Source: Methanobrevibacter sp. (GTDB lineage: Archaea > Methanobacteriota > Methanobacteria > Methanobacteriales > Methanobacteriaceae). From it: a stretch of DNA of 64,000 nucleotides. Shown here piece by piece: positions 9,789-18,410 of this stretch. The notes beneath the pieces are model-generated. The model was not told the DNA's origin. It did not search any database and was given only the letters and a program-made list of their open reading frames with translations. The stretch spans positions 1 to 64,000 of the forward strand of contig NZ_JAFUHT010000011.1 in the NCBI RefSeq assembly GCF_017468685.1, written 5' to 3'. A program made the position numbers and the translations under genes. Each line of letters opens with the position of its first letter. The stretch's first letter is position 1.

Positions 9789-11507
9789 GTGTATTGGTTT
9801 TTAGTAATTATCGTATTTTTACTGGCTGGTATAAAAAGTGAAAAGCCTAAAAAGTACCAAAAGGTTTCAGTGATTATTCCCGCATATAATGAGGAGGAAA
9901 CCGTTTCCAAAGTCATTGAAGTTGTAAGCAAGGTATCCTTTGTAGATGAGATCATCGTTGTTAATGACGGATCATCTGACAATACTGAAGCGGAAGCTAC
10001 CAAAACGGGAGCAATAGTGATAAATCATGAAACAAATAAGGGAAAGGGTGAAGCGCTATACACTGGTTATAAGGAAGCGGAATGTGACATCATCGCATTC
10101 ATCGATGCAGACATATACAATTTAACTTCACGTAAAGTAGAAGCGATGATTAAGCCTATTTTGGATGGCAAAACTGATATTACAAAGACAAAATTTTCAC
10201 GTGCTAGCGGAAGGGTAACAGAACTTACCGCAAAGCCTTTACTTAACTTTTTCTTCCCGGAAATTTCATTTGAACAGCCTTTAAGCGGTCAGTTTGCAGC
10301 ACGTAAGGAAGTATTGAAAAAGATTAATTTTGAAAAGGATTATGGTGTGGATGTAGGTATTGTTATTGATGCTGATGTATTGGGGATTTCAATAACAGAA
10401 GTTGATATCGGTGCAATCGAACATGACATGTCTCCACTATCAGACCTGAATCTGATGGCAAATGAAGTTGTAAGAACAATCATAAGCCGTGCCAACAAGT
10501 ATGGTAGGGTTGTTATGATTGATGACATTGGTTATTACATCAGAATGGCTATTTTAGGATTGTTACTGGTTATTTTAGGATTGTTTACAATATTTTTCGT
10601 GAAATTTGTTCCGTTGTCTGTTGGAGTTATAATTTCTGTCATTGGTCTTATAATTGCAATTTACTATATAGTTAAGGTAATTGTGAAATCCATTGTAATG
10701 TTTAAAAAGACTCCTCGGGCCAATCTTGTCCGGTCTTTTGTTAAGATTCATTTCCCAATGATTATTTCACTGATTATTTTGATTTTGATGATTTCAACAT
10801 TCATTGGTGCAGCACACTTTGAACATGGCGTTTTGTCAATTGAGCCTAATTCCAGAAACCTGATTATTTATGCTGATGATTCTCCAAGGGACAATTCAAT
10901 CACAGTCAGAGGACCATATACTGTTGACAGTGCAATTGAAAACGAATCGGATATGATACGGATGCCGGCAGATGCAATGCTAACGCTCGGTATCAAATAT
11001 AATGATACGATGGTCATAGGTGATGAAAAATATGTCATAAATGAAACAAGGCCCGGAGAACCGGATGTATTAAGGTTGCCTATTGAAGCTAAAAAGGAAT
11101 TGAATGTTCAAGATGAATATGTGATACAGAATAGCCGCCTTAAAGAAATATTTTCAGATTCAATCATAACTCATAGTTATGAAAATAACAATATAACAGT
11201 CTATGAAAAGTATATAGTTTCATCCAATGATAAAAAAGCATCAAACTATGAAATATTAGTTAATAATGAATCAATACTTACTTCAGCAGGAATATTCAAG
11301 CAAAATGCCTCATATAACATAGCCATTGACGGCGAGTATGTTACTTCAATAAAATATCCAGAAAATAAAACATTTATCTATGGTGATGATACTGTAGACA
11401 TAATATTTAAGGATAATAATATAACTTCAATAAAAATACCTGTTCGTCAAAATCATGGGGATTTCCTGAATTTTGAATTTGAAAAATTACTTGAAGAAAA
11501 CGAGTAA
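9789..11507 (+). CDS. Membrane GT2 glycosyltransferase with AbrB-like repeats in a C-terminal domain
   Basis: A 572-residue protein starting at GTG, with GGTGAA six bases upstream. Residues 1-15 are hydrophobic. Residues 25-240 are a GT-A family 2 transferase (VSVIIPAYNEEETVSKVI, VNDGSSDNT, NKGKGEALYTGY, FIDADI). Three to four membrane segments fill about 255-345. The remaining 225 residues carry two similar stretches, MIRMPADAMLTLGIKYNDTM and VLRLPIEAKKELNVQDEYVI, that resemble the swapped-hairpin AbrB/SpoVT strand pattern, then Asn-rich beta sequence with potential N-glycosylation sites. The catalytic part resembles dolichol-phosphate or glucosyl-3-phosphoglycerate type transferases; the sugar is unknown. 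The C-terminal domain probably lies outside the cell. A hairpin terminator follows the stop. Confidence 0.8.
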   Translation: MYWFLVIIVFLLAGIKSEKPKKYQKVSVIIPAYNEEETVSKVIEVVSKVSFVDEIIVVNDGSSDNTEAEATKTGAIVINHETNKGKGEALYTGYKEAECDIIAFIDADIYNLTSRKVEAMIKPILDGKTDITKTKFSRASGRVTELTAKPLLNFFFPEISFEQPLSGQFAARKEVLKKINFEKDYGVDVGIVIDADVLGISITEVDIGAIEHDMSPLSDLNLMANEVVRTIISRANKYGRVVMIDDIGYYIRMAILGLLLVILGLFTIFFVKFVPLSVGVIISVIGLIIAIYYIVKVIVKSIVMFKKTPRANLVRSFVKIHFPMIISLIILILMISTFIGAAHFEHGVLSIEPNSRNLIIYADDSPRDNSITVRGPYTVDSAIENESDMIRMPADAMLTLGIKYNDTMVIGDEKYVINETRPGEPDVLRLPIEAKKELNVQDEYVIQNSRLKEIFSDSIITHSYENNNITVYEKYIVSSNDKKASNYEILVNNESILTSAGIFKQNASYNIAIDGEYVTSIKYPENKTFIYGDDTVDIIFKDNNITSIKIPVRQNHGDFLNFEFEKLLEENE

Positions 11508-11519
11508 AAAATAAGTATA

Positions 11520-11546
11520 AATAACCTTGATTAAAGGTTATTTTTT
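11520..11546 (+). terminator. Hairpin terminator between convergent genes
   Basis: A perfect 9-bp stem (AATAACCTT / AAGGTTATT) with a five-base loop is followed by a run of T. It lies just after the glycosyltransferase stop and overlaps the stop codon of the convergent mmp11 gene. Confidence 0.7.
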
Positions 11547-12476
11547 ATCATATGCCTTAACGGCTTCTTCAACATCATCATAAAGTCCAAGTGCAGCTAA
11601 AGCACCAACTTTACCTTGCTCCCCTGTAACTGCAATCAATGGAATGTTTAATTCATCTGCAACGGATTCTGCAGTTTCAACATCCATCATTCCGGATTTG
11701 GTAGCAATTGAATATTCCCTCAACTTTTCAGGAATGTCTAATCCTTCTAGAATTGCAATTGCAGTTTTATCAGATAATGTATCTCTTTTAAGTATTTCAA
11801 TAACTTTATCAATCAACTCTTGTTTTTTAGATTCTTCAACAGCAAATGTCAAAGCAATTGAAACACAATTTTGAGTTTTATGAGGATTATGAGGATATAA
11901 CTGAACAATAATATGATCCAAATATTCGAATCCCAAATCCCTTAGTTCAACACCAAGGTTATGTGCCATAGTCCAAGTGGCTCCAGCATCCTTAACATCG
12001 GTATCGTCAACACCGATAACAACCTTTTCAAGTTTAGGTGTTACAACGGTTGCTCTTCCAACCTTTGATCCTCCACCAACATCAAGAAGCTCGATGTATT
12101 TTACACCGTCACCCATACCTCTACACATTCCGGCTCCTACACCTGCACCGGCAAGACCTGCATGTGTAACTTTAACTTCATCTCCATCAATAACAATTTC
12201 ATCGATTCCGGCAGCATTAAAACTTGCCTGCAAGTCAAGAGGGGCACTACCAGCATGACATTTGTAAACATGTTTGTTCCCGTCACGATAAGCGGAATCA
12301 ATCAATTCTGAATTGTTTCTGTATTGATGCAGTAACCAATGAGACCCTGAAATACAGGGATGGTATTCTACAAGTTCCACCTTGTCTCCATCAACCATAG
12401 TAAGTACTTTTTCATATGGTGCAATCCATGGGTCTTGGAATTTTTCTCTTAATTCATCTGGCTTTAGTATTTCCAT
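11538..12476 (-). CDS. Methanogenesis marker protein 11
   Basis: A 312-residue protein of a family found in methanogens and named methanogenesis marker protein 11; its biochemical role is not settled. Key stretches are HPCISGSHWLLHQYRNN, HAGLAGAGVGAGMCRGMGDGV and VIGVDDTDVKDAGATWTMAHNL. The GVDDTD motif recalls the metal/ATP site of TiaS-type tRNA-modifying enzymes, so a nucleotide-dependent reaction is plausible. The start is set at the ATG at 12476 (frame opens with TTG at 12479), with GTGAT upstream overlapping the end of ribH. It is the last gene of the leu-rib unit. Confidence 0.9.
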   Translation of the reverse strand: MEILKPDELREKFQDPWIAPYEKVLTMVDGDKVELVEYHPCISGSHWLLHQYRNNSELIDSAYRDGNKHVYKCHAGSAPLDLQASFNAAGIDEIVIDGDEVKVTHAGLAGAGVGAGMCRGMGDGVKYIELLDVGGGSKVGRATVVTPKLEKVVIGVDDTDVKDAGATWTMAHNLGVELRDLGFEYLDHIIVQLYPHNPHKTQNCVSIALTFAVEESKKQELIDKVIEILKRDTLSDKTAIAILEGLDIPEKLREYSIATKSGMMDVETAESVADELNIPLIAVTGEQGKVGALAALGLYDDVEEAVKAYDKK

Positions 12477-12483
12477 CAAATCA

Positions 12484-12900
12484 CTAGATTTCTTTTAATC
12501 TGTCACACATTTTGATAGCTGCTTCAACAGCACTTTTTGCGTTTTTAACACGTCTGTGAGCATCCATTCTGGTCATACCCGGACCTGTAATTCCAAGTGC
12601 TACTGGAGTATCATATTCTAAAGCTAAATCAGCTATTTTACGGGAAGCATGTTGTGCTACAATCTGATCGTGGTCGGTTGCACCTTCAATCACAGCACCG
12701 AGAGTGATTATAGCATCGTATTCATCTTTTTGTAATAATTTTTTGATTACAAGAGGCATATCGAATACGCCTGGAACTGCAACTACTTTTGTAATTTCAC
12801 ATCCTCTATTTTTTGCTTCTGCTTTTGCAAGCTCTAACATCATTTGTGTAATATCATAGTTAAATTCAGCAACAACTGCTGCTATTTCATATTTTGCCAT
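12484..12900 (-). CDS. ribH: 6,7-dimethyl-8-ribityllumazine synthase
   Basis: RibH condenses 5-amino-6-ribitylaminouracil with dihydroxybutanone phosphate to give the riboflavin precursor lumazine; in methanogens this also supports flavin and F420-related chemistry. The 138-residue protein has VAEFNYDITQMML, VPGVFDMPLVIKKLL, the phosphate-binding GAVIEGATDHDQIV and the family's C-terminal helix (RRVKNAKSAVEAAIKM). Archaeal enzymes are this short. SD GAGGATTGAT lies 4 bp before the ATG. It is directly downstream of a 37-codon membrane protein gene. Confidence 0.93.
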   Translation of the reverse strand: MAKYEIAAVVAEFNYDITQMMLELAKAEAKNRGCEITKVVAVPGVFDMPLVIKKLLQKDEYDAIITLGAVIEGATDHDQIVAQHASRKIADLALEYDTPVALGITGPGMTRMDAHRRVKNAKSAVEAAIKMCDRLKEI

Positions 12901-12925
12901 TTATATCAATCCTCTTTTTTTTGTT

Positions 12926-13039
12926 TTATGCGCCACCGCTAAATATAATGAGTAAAAATCCAGCTACCCCACTAACTACCATAATGAATATGATAAAAAG
13001 TGCTGCTAATTGCATTCTAGTCATTTTTTTGAAATTCAT
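12926..13039 (-). CDS. Small single-span membrane protein, 37 residues
   Basis: A short gene between leuB and ribH. The product begins MNFKKMTRMQLAALF, followed by a hydrophobic stretch of about 23 residues and ends FSGGA. A basic N-terminus before one transmembrane helix predicts N-in topology. GGAGAT lies nine bases before the ATG, and the stop is 25 bp before ribH with its own SD, so it fits the operon. I do not recognise a family; size and topology recall Sec61beta/SecG-like or other small membrane subunits, but nothing in the sequence proves that. Confidence 0.65.
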   Translation of the reverse strand: MNFKKMTRMQLAALFIIFIMVVSGVAGFLLIIFSGGA

Positions 13040-13060
13040 TTTTTCATATCTCCATTTTTT

Positions 13061-14065
13061 TTATAAATTATTTTTAACTGCTTCAGCCAGTTCAGTAGTT
13101 GATGCTGAACCGCCCAAATCACCAGTTAAAGTATTGGCATCATTTAGAACTTTTAAAATTGCGGCTTCGAATTTATCTGCCGCTGTATTTTCACCTAAAT
13201 ATCTGAGCATCATTATTGATGAAAGCATCATAGCTATTGGATTAGCCTTGTTTTGACCAGCAATATCCGGTGCTGAACCATGAACAGGTTCAAATAAAGC
13301 ACCTTCTTCACCAATATTGGCGGAAGGTATTAAACCAAGACCACCTACAAGACCTGCTCCTTCATCAGATAATATATCGCCAAATAGATTTGTGGTTACA
13401 ACCACTTCAAAACTTTCAGGTTGGGTTATAAGATACATTGCAGTTGCATCTACATAAAAGTCCTCAGTTGCAATGTCAGGATAGTCTTTTGCAACTTCAT
13501 AGAAAATTTCTTTAAATAACCCATCGGTCTTTTTCAATACATTTGCCTTATGAACTGCGGTCACTTTTGTCTTATTATTCTGTTTTGCATACTCAAATGC
13601 ATATCTTATTATTCGTTCTTCTGCTTTTCTTGTTATTATGCGTCTTGCAATTGCCCCTTCATCAGTATAGGACTCTTCATCGGCAATGTACATTCCTTCA
13701 GTATTTTCACGCACAATCATAAAGTCAATGTTGTTGAATAATGAGTTAGTATTAGGATAAGCTTTAACAGGTCTTAAATTAGCAAACATTTTCATTTCTT
13801 GTCTGATTTTAACAATAACATCAGCTGCAGTCTCACCTGCTGCACCAAATAAACATGCATCAGAATCTCTAATCATATCTAAAGTTTCATTTGGAAGTGC
13901 AGTACCATTTTTCTCGAGGCATTCATCTCCCGCTTCACCGTAAACATATTCGAAATCAATATCTAATGTATTCAAAACATCTAATGTTGCATCCATTACT
14001 TCACGGCCAATTCCATCTCCTGGAACAACTGCGATTTTATAACTATTTGTTTTTGAGGTACTCAA
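13061..14065 (-). CDS. leuB: 3-isopropylmalate dehydrogenase (or homoisocitrate dehydrogenase)
   Basis: A 334-residue beta-decarboxylating dehydrogenase using NAD and a divalent metal. Seen are AVVPGDGIGREVMDATL, the substrate-binding RENTEGMYI, VTAVHKANVLKKTDG (catalytic Lys), TNLFGDILSDEGAGLVGGLGLIPSANIG (metal Asp residues) and PVHGSAPDIAGQNKANP (nucleotide loop). Methanogens hold both LeuB and the paralogue AksF (coenzyme B synthesis); adjacency to leuC and leuD favours leucine. The start appears to be a TTG at 14065, 4 bp after GGGTGGT and 23 bp inside leuD; no ATG lies near. Confidence 0.85.
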   Translation of the reverse strand: MSTSKTNSYKIAVVPGDGIGREVMDATLDVLNTLDIDFEYVYGEAGDECLEKNGTALPNETLDMIRDSDACLFGAAGETAADVIVKIRQEMKMFANLRPVKAYPNTNSLFNNIDFMIVRENTEGMYIADEESYTDEGAIARRIITRKAEERIIRYAFEYAKQNNKTKVTAVHKANVLKKTDGLFKEIFYEVAKDYPDIATEDFYVDATAMYLITQPESFEVVVTTNLFGDILSDEGAGLVGGLGLIPSANIGEEGALFEPVHGSAPDIAGQNKANPIAMMLSSIMMLRYLGENTAADKFEAAILKVLNDANTLTGDLGGSASTTELAEAVKNNL

Positions 14066-14519
14066 TTAAACCACCCTGATTTAAAATTTCTAACATGAAT
14101 GGAGGTAATTTTTTAAATTTAATAGTTTCTCCATTTTCAGATGTTATTGTAGCATTTTCCATATCAACTTCAATTGTCTCTTCATTTTCAACTAATTTGC
14201 TAATTCCCGGAGCTTCAAGAAGTGGAACTCCAACATTTGTAGCGTTTCTGTAAAATATTCTTGCAAAGGATTCGGCAATCACTGCAGAAACTCCAACACC
14301 TTTTAGTGCGATTGGAGCATGTTCACGTGATGAACCGCATCCAAAGTTTTTACCACCAACAATAAAGTCGCCTTTATTGCATTTTTTGTAAAAATCCGGG
14401 TCTAATCCTTCCATACAATGTTGGGCTAATGTTTCTTCATCAGTGTAAATTAAGTATCTTCCAGGAACAATGATGTCTGTATCAATATCGTCTCCAAATT
14501 TCCATGCTTTTCCTTTCAC
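14043..14519 (-). CDS. leuD: 3-isopropylmalate dehydratase small subunit
   Basis: The swivel subunit of isopropylmalate isomerase, 158 residues: [45 protein letters not shown] and [18 protein letters not shown]. The specificity loop reads YLIY; archaeal isopropylmalate isomerases have a hydrophobic loop here whereas homoaconitases have YLRT, so leucine synthesis is favoured (from memory of the M. jannaschii enzymes). The start codon is GTG with GGAGTGATATT directly upstream. It follows leuC by 4 bp and overlaps leuB. Confidence 0.9.
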   Translation of the reverse strand: MKGKAWKFGDDIDTDIIVPGRYLIYTDEETLAQHCMEGLDPDFYKKCNKGDFIVGGKNFGCGSSREHAPIALKGVGVSAVIAESFARIFYRNATNVGVPLLEAPGISKLVENEETIEVDMENATITSENGETIKFKKLPPFMLEILNQGGLIEYLKNK

Positions 14520-14523
14520 AATA

Positions 14524-15768
14524 TCACTCCGGTGCAGTTATTCTTCCTTCAATTGCTGAAGCAGCAGCAACAGCAGCTGAGGATAAGTATACTTTACCAT
14601 CACTTGAGCCTTGTCTTCCTTTGAAGTTTCTGTTTGAAGTTGAAAGACTTACTTCACCTGGTCCGATAATTCCGGTGTGTCCTCCAAGGCATGGACCACA
14701 ACAAGGAGCAGATACAAGAGCTCCGGCTTCAACGAATATTTTAAGTAATCCTTCATCCAATGCTTTAAGATAAACTTCTTTAGATGCTGGTATAACTAAC
14801 ATTCTAGTTCCGTTAGCTACTTTTTTACCTTTTAAAACTCTTGCAGCATCTCTCAAGTCACTAAGTCTACCATTAGTACATGAACCTAAAAATACCTGAT
14901 CGATTTCTGTATCAACCTCACTAACAGGTTTTACATTGTCAACATTGTGAGGACAAGCAATTTGAGGTTCCAAATCATTTACATCAATATCAATTATATT
15001 AAGAGAAGGTGAATCCAAATCGGTTTTAAATATTTTATACGGTTTGCTGGAACGTTTTTCAACATAATCGATGGTTTTTCTGTCAGGTTCTACCAAACCT
15101 GTTTTTCCACCCATTTCAATGGCCATATTGCACAGCACCATTCTATCTGAAACACTCATGTCAGATACTGTTTCGCCTGCAAATTCACAGGCTTTGTAAG
15201 TTGAGCCGTCTGCACCCACTTGGCCAATAATATGCAAAATTACGTCTTTAGCATAAACATTATCTTTCAATTTACCTGTAATATTGAATCTATTGGTTTC
15301 AGGCACTTTAAACCATAAGTTTCCTTCAGCAAATACCATAGCCATATCAGTTGAACCGATACCTGTTGCAAATGCACCTAAAGCACCATGAGTGCAAGTA
15401 TGTGAATCTGCACCTACAATGACTTCTCCAGGTATTACATGACCTTTTTCAGGTAGAATTTGATGACAAACTCCTGCATTAACATCATAAAAATGTTCAA
15501 TACCTTGTTTTTTAACAAATTCTCTCATAACTATATGATTATTTGCTGAATCGATTGAATCTGCTGGAACCTGATGGTCAAATGGAATTACAATTTTTGA
15601 TGAATCCCAAACCTTTTCAGCTCCGATTTTTTCAAAAGATTCGACAGAAAGAGGACCGGTTAAATCGTGAGTCATTGCTATATCAATATTTGCTATAATT
15701 ATATCTCCTGCTTCCACATTTTCTTTTCCGGAAGCTCTAGCTAATATTTTTTCAGACATTGTTGGCAT
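14524..15768 (-). CDS. leuC: 3-isopropylmalate dehydratase large subunit
   Basis: The aconitase-fold catalytic subunit with a 4Fe-4S cluster, 414 residues. Cluster ligands are the Cys in [14 protein letters not shown] and the two in [41 protein letters not shown] is the substrate/cluster region. It pairs with LeuD to interconvert 2- and 3-isopropylmalate. AGAGGTT precedes the ATG, and a TATA-like stretch (TATATATTTATC on this strand) lies at about 15790-15801, so the leuC-leuD-leuB-small protein-ribH-mmp11 unit starts here. Confidence 0.93.
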   Translation of the reverse strand: MPTMSEKILARASGKENVEAGDIIIANIDIAMTHDLTGPLSVESFEKIGAEKVWDSSKIVIPFDHQVPADSIDSANNHIVMREFVKKQGIEHFYDVNAGVCHQILPEKGHVIPGEVIVGADSHTCTHGALGAFATGIGSTDMAMVFAEGNLWFKVPETNRFNITGKLKDNVYAKDVILHIIGQVGADGSTYKACEFAGETVSDMSVSDRMVLCNMAIEMGGKTGLVEPDRKTIDYVEKRSSKPYKIFKTDLDSPSLNIIDIDVNDLEPQIACPHNVDNVKPVSEVDTEIDQVFLGSCTNGRLSDLRDAARVLKGKKVANGTRMLVIPASKEVYLKALDEGLLKIFVEAGALVSAPCCGPCLGGHTGIIGPGEVSLSTSNRNFKGRQGSSDGKVYLSSAAVAAASAIEGRITAPE

Positions 15769-15858
15769 ATTTCTAACCTCTCAATAATGATAACTATATA
15801 TATTTATCAAAATATATAAACTCTCTTTTAATTGCAAATTTTTTTACTTTTTTTAATA

Positions 15859-15869
15859 TTTATATATAA
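15859..15869 (+). promoter_or_regulatory. TATA box of the DUF2264-like gene
   Basis: TTTATATATAA centred about 26 bp before the ATG at 15890. This spacing predicts that transcription begins at or next to that ATG, i.e. a leaderless mRNA, and argues against the upstream ATG at 15869. Confidence 0.55.
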
Positions 15870-15889
15870 TGTTTAACATAAGATTACTC

Positions 15890-17101
15890 ATGAGCAACTC
15901 ATTTTTTAATAGATTCAAAAAAGAAGAAAAGCCTCCTGTTATTGAAAAACAGGCTCCTGTTTGGGAAGATAGGATTTATTGGGTTTCAACATTACAGAAA
16001 ATAGCATTTCCAGTTTTGAATAATTTGGCTAGAGGATCACTTAGAAAAAACATGCCATATGAATCAAACAGTACTGAAGGACAGAAATTTACATATCTGG
16101 AAGCATTTGCTCGTGTTTTTAATGGTATTGCTCCTTGGTTAGAATTGGGTGCTGATAATTCTGAAGAAGGTCACGTACGTGCAAAATATCTTCAGTTAAC
16201 CTTAAAATCAATTAAAAATGCTGTTAGTACCAATAGTAATGATTATATTTTTGTTGTTGAACCAAAACAATCTTTAGTTGATGTTGCTTTATTTGCTCAA
16301 GGATTACTCAGAGCTAAAACCCAAATTTGGCTTAATTTACCAATGGATGTTCAGGCTAGAATTATTCGTGAATTAAAAAATACTAGAATTATAGCTCCTT
16401 ATGAAAATCATTGGTTATTGTTTACTTCAATGATTGAAGCTGCTCTTTTAGAATTCACTGGTGAATGTGATAAAGAGAGATTGATTTATGCTATTTCTAA
16501 GTTCAGAGATGAATTATATGTAGGGGATGCAATCTACTCCGATGGTGAAGATTTTGAAGTGGGATACTTTAACAGTCTCGTTATTCATCCGATGCTTAAT
16601 GATATTTTAACCGTAATGAGAAAATACGGTCTTCAAGATGGAGAATTTTTAGACGTTCAATTAATGAGGTCTTCAAGATTATCTTCTCAGCTTGAAAGAT
16701 TAATTTCACCTGAAGGAACATATCCTCTTTTGGGAAAAGCATTATCATATCGCTGTGGAGTATTTCATTTGCTTTCACAGGCCGCACTTTTAAAAATATT
16801 GCCTAGAAATATTTCACCAGCACAGGTTAGATGCGCTCTTACAAAGGTTATTCAAAGACAATTCACCGGAAACCAGAATTTTTCTAGCGAAGGATGGTTA
16901 CTTTGCGGTTTAAATGCATCACAGATGGAAATCTGTGAGGATAATATCAATACTGGAAGTTTATATGCATGCTGTGCAATATTCCTGCCTTTAGGATTAA
17001 GAGCGGATGATGTATTCTGGAAGGCACCATCTGAAGAGTGGAGTAGTCAAAAAGCTTGGAATGGCCATCAAATACACTCAGACCAATCAATTAATTTTTA
17101 A
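15890..17101 (+). CDS. DUF2264-like protein
   Basis: A 403-residue cytoplasmic protein (no signal peptide) that matches what I know of the DUF2264 family: WVSTLQKIAFPVLNNLARGSLRKNMP near the N-terminus, FTYLEAFARVFNGIAPWLELG, NHWLLFTSMIEAALLEFTG, DGEDFEVGYFNSLVIHPM and RCGVFHLLSQAALL. The Trp/His-rich helical pattern suggests an alpha/alpha barrel as in some glycoside-active enzymes. The family is mainly bacterial, so lateral transfer is possible. No function can be assigned. I prefer the ATG at 15890 because of the TATA spacing. Its end overlaps the convergent wecC by 4 bp. Confidence 0.72.
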   Translation: MSNSFFNRFKKEEKPPVIEKQAPVWEDRIYWVSTLQKIAFPVLNNLARGSLRKNMPYESNSTEGQKFTYLEAFARVFNGIAPWLELGADNSEEGHVRAKYLQLTLKSIKNAVSTNSNDYIFVVEPKQSLVDVALFAQGLLRAKTQIWLNLPMDVQARIIRELKNTRIIAPYENHWLLFTSMIEAALLEFTGECDKERLIYAISKFRDELYVGDAIYSDGEDFEVGYFNSLVIHPMLNDILTVMRKYGLQDGEFLDVQLMRSSRLSSQLERLISPEGTYPLLGKALSYRCGVFHLLSQAALLKILPRNISPAQVRCALTKVIQRQFTGNQNFSSEGWLLCGLNASQMEICEDNINTGSLYACCAIFLPLGLRADDVFWKAPSEEWSSQKAWNGHQIHSDQSINF

Positions 17102-18336
17102 TTCAACTCATATAAGTTCCCGTAATTATATAATTTAATTTCTGGAGGAACTTCTTTTATTATATTTTTTGTGTCAAATATTACTGGATTTTTAGTGTTT
17201 TCTTTTATTAAATCGTAATCGATGTGTTTAAATTCATCATGGTCACATAAAACCAGAATTAGGTCGGCATCTTTTGTGGCCTCATCTAAACTTACAAAAT
17301 TAGGATTGTCAATGTGAGGGTCATGAATAGCTATTTTATAATCATTACTTAATTTGGATATAATTTCATATGCTGGACTTTCCCTGTCATCTCCGGTATT
17401 TCCTTTATATGAAACACCTAGTATTGCGATTTTACCGTCTGAAATTATCTTTTTCACATTTTCACAGACAAAATCTGGCATTGAATTGTTTGTATCACGT
17501 GCCAGCTTAATGATTTTTGCTGTTTCTGGAGCTTTGGCATAAATAAAATATGGATCAATTGCAAGGCAATGTCCTCCAACTCCAGGTCCTGGGGAGTGAA
17601 GATTAACTCTAGGATGTTTATTTGCCATTTCAATAACATCTAATGCATTTACACCAATTTCAGCACAAATTTTTGCAAGTTCATTTGCAAGGGCTATGTT
17701 AACATCTCTGAAGGTATTTTCCATGCATTTTGAAAGTTCTGCTGTTTTTGCTTCAGTAAGCATCAAATCTCCTTCAACGAACTGACCGTAAACTTCACTG
17801 GCTTTAACTGCACATTCAGGTGTTACTCCACCTATTATTCTGTCATTATGTATTAATTCGTCGATTATTTTTCCAGGTAGTACTCTTTCAGGACAATGTG
17901 CAAGATATAAGTCCTTTCCTATTGTAAAACCTGCTTTTTCAAAAATAGGTTTTATCACTTCGTCTGTTGACATTGGAGCTATTGTTGATTCAACAATAAC
18001 AGTATTTCCCTTTTCAAGATAAGGTAAAATTGATTCACATGCTGTTATTACATAACTTAAATCGCAGCTATAATTTTCAACAATATATGGTGTCGGTACG
18101 GTGATTATGAAAGCATCAGCTTTTTGAGGGGTTAGACTAGCTTTGTATACTTTTTTTTCCACTGCTTTTTTGATAATGTCGGATATTCCTGGCTCTTCAA
18201 TATGTATAATTCCATTATTTAAGTTATTAATCATTTCTTCAGAAATGTCTACTCCGACTACTTCGCAGTGATTACGAGAAAAAAGTGCTGCAGTCGGAAG
18301 TCCAATGTAGCCTTGACCAATAATACACACTTTCAT
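17098..18336 (-). CDS. wecC: UDP-sugar dehydrogenase, WecC type (UDP-N-acetylmannosaminuronate or related)
   Basis: A 412-residue NAD-dependent UDP-sugar 6-dehydrogenase of the nucleotide-sugar dehydrogenase family. Rossmann GQGYIGLPTA at the N-terminus, VPTPY, VESTIAPMST, AHCPERVLPGK, ELSKCMENTFRDVNIALANELA, the catalytic Cys257 in GVGGHCLAIDPYF and the C-terminal GVSYKGNTGDDRESPA. The length and sequence are of the UDP-ManNAc dehydrogenase subgroup rather than UDP-glucose dehydrogenase. In a pseudomurein-walled methanogen it could serve N-acetyl-talosaminuronate or another surface uronic acid; this is inference. It is divergent from rfbD across 74 bp. Confidence 0.88.
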   Translation of the reverse strand: MKVCIIGQGYIGLPTAALFSRNHCEVVGVDISEEMINNLNNGIIHIEEPGISDIIKKAVEKKVYKASLTPQKADAFIITVPTPYIVENYSCDLSYVITACESILPYLEKGNTVIVESTIAPMSTDEVIKPIFEKAGFTIGKDLYLAHCPERVLPGKIIDELIHNDRIIGGVTPECAVKASEVYGQFVEGDLMLTEAKTAELSKCMENTFRDVNIALANELAKICAEIGVNALDVIEMANKHPRVNLHSPGPGVGGHCLAIDPYFIYAKAPETAKIIKLARDTNNSMPDFVCENVKKIISDGKIAILGVSYKGNTGDDRESPAYEIISKLSNDYKIAIHDPHIDNPNFVSLDEATKDADLILVLCDHDEFKHIDYDLIKENTKNPVIFDTKNIIKEVPPEIKLYNYGNLYELN

Positions 18337-18410
18337 AATTTCTAACTCCCTTGTTTAAATATTACATATAAATATATATAGAAACTAATATTAAAGTTTT
18401 AAGTGATATT
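18337..18410. promoter_or_regulatory. Divergent promoter region wecC / rfbD
   Basis: AT-rich 74 bp between the two start codons with a TATA-like cluster (ACATATAAATATATATAG, 18363-18380) usable on either strand. Toward rfbD, AAGTGATATT gives a Shine-Dalgarno just before the ATG; toward wecC, GGGAGTTAG lies 7 bp before its ATG. Confidence 0.5.

Noticed and set aside
13061-14065. Homoisocitrate dehydrogenase AksF instead of LeuB
   Set aside because: Not excluded by sequence alone, but the leuC and leuD neighbours and the YLIY loop of the small subunit favour leucine synthesis.
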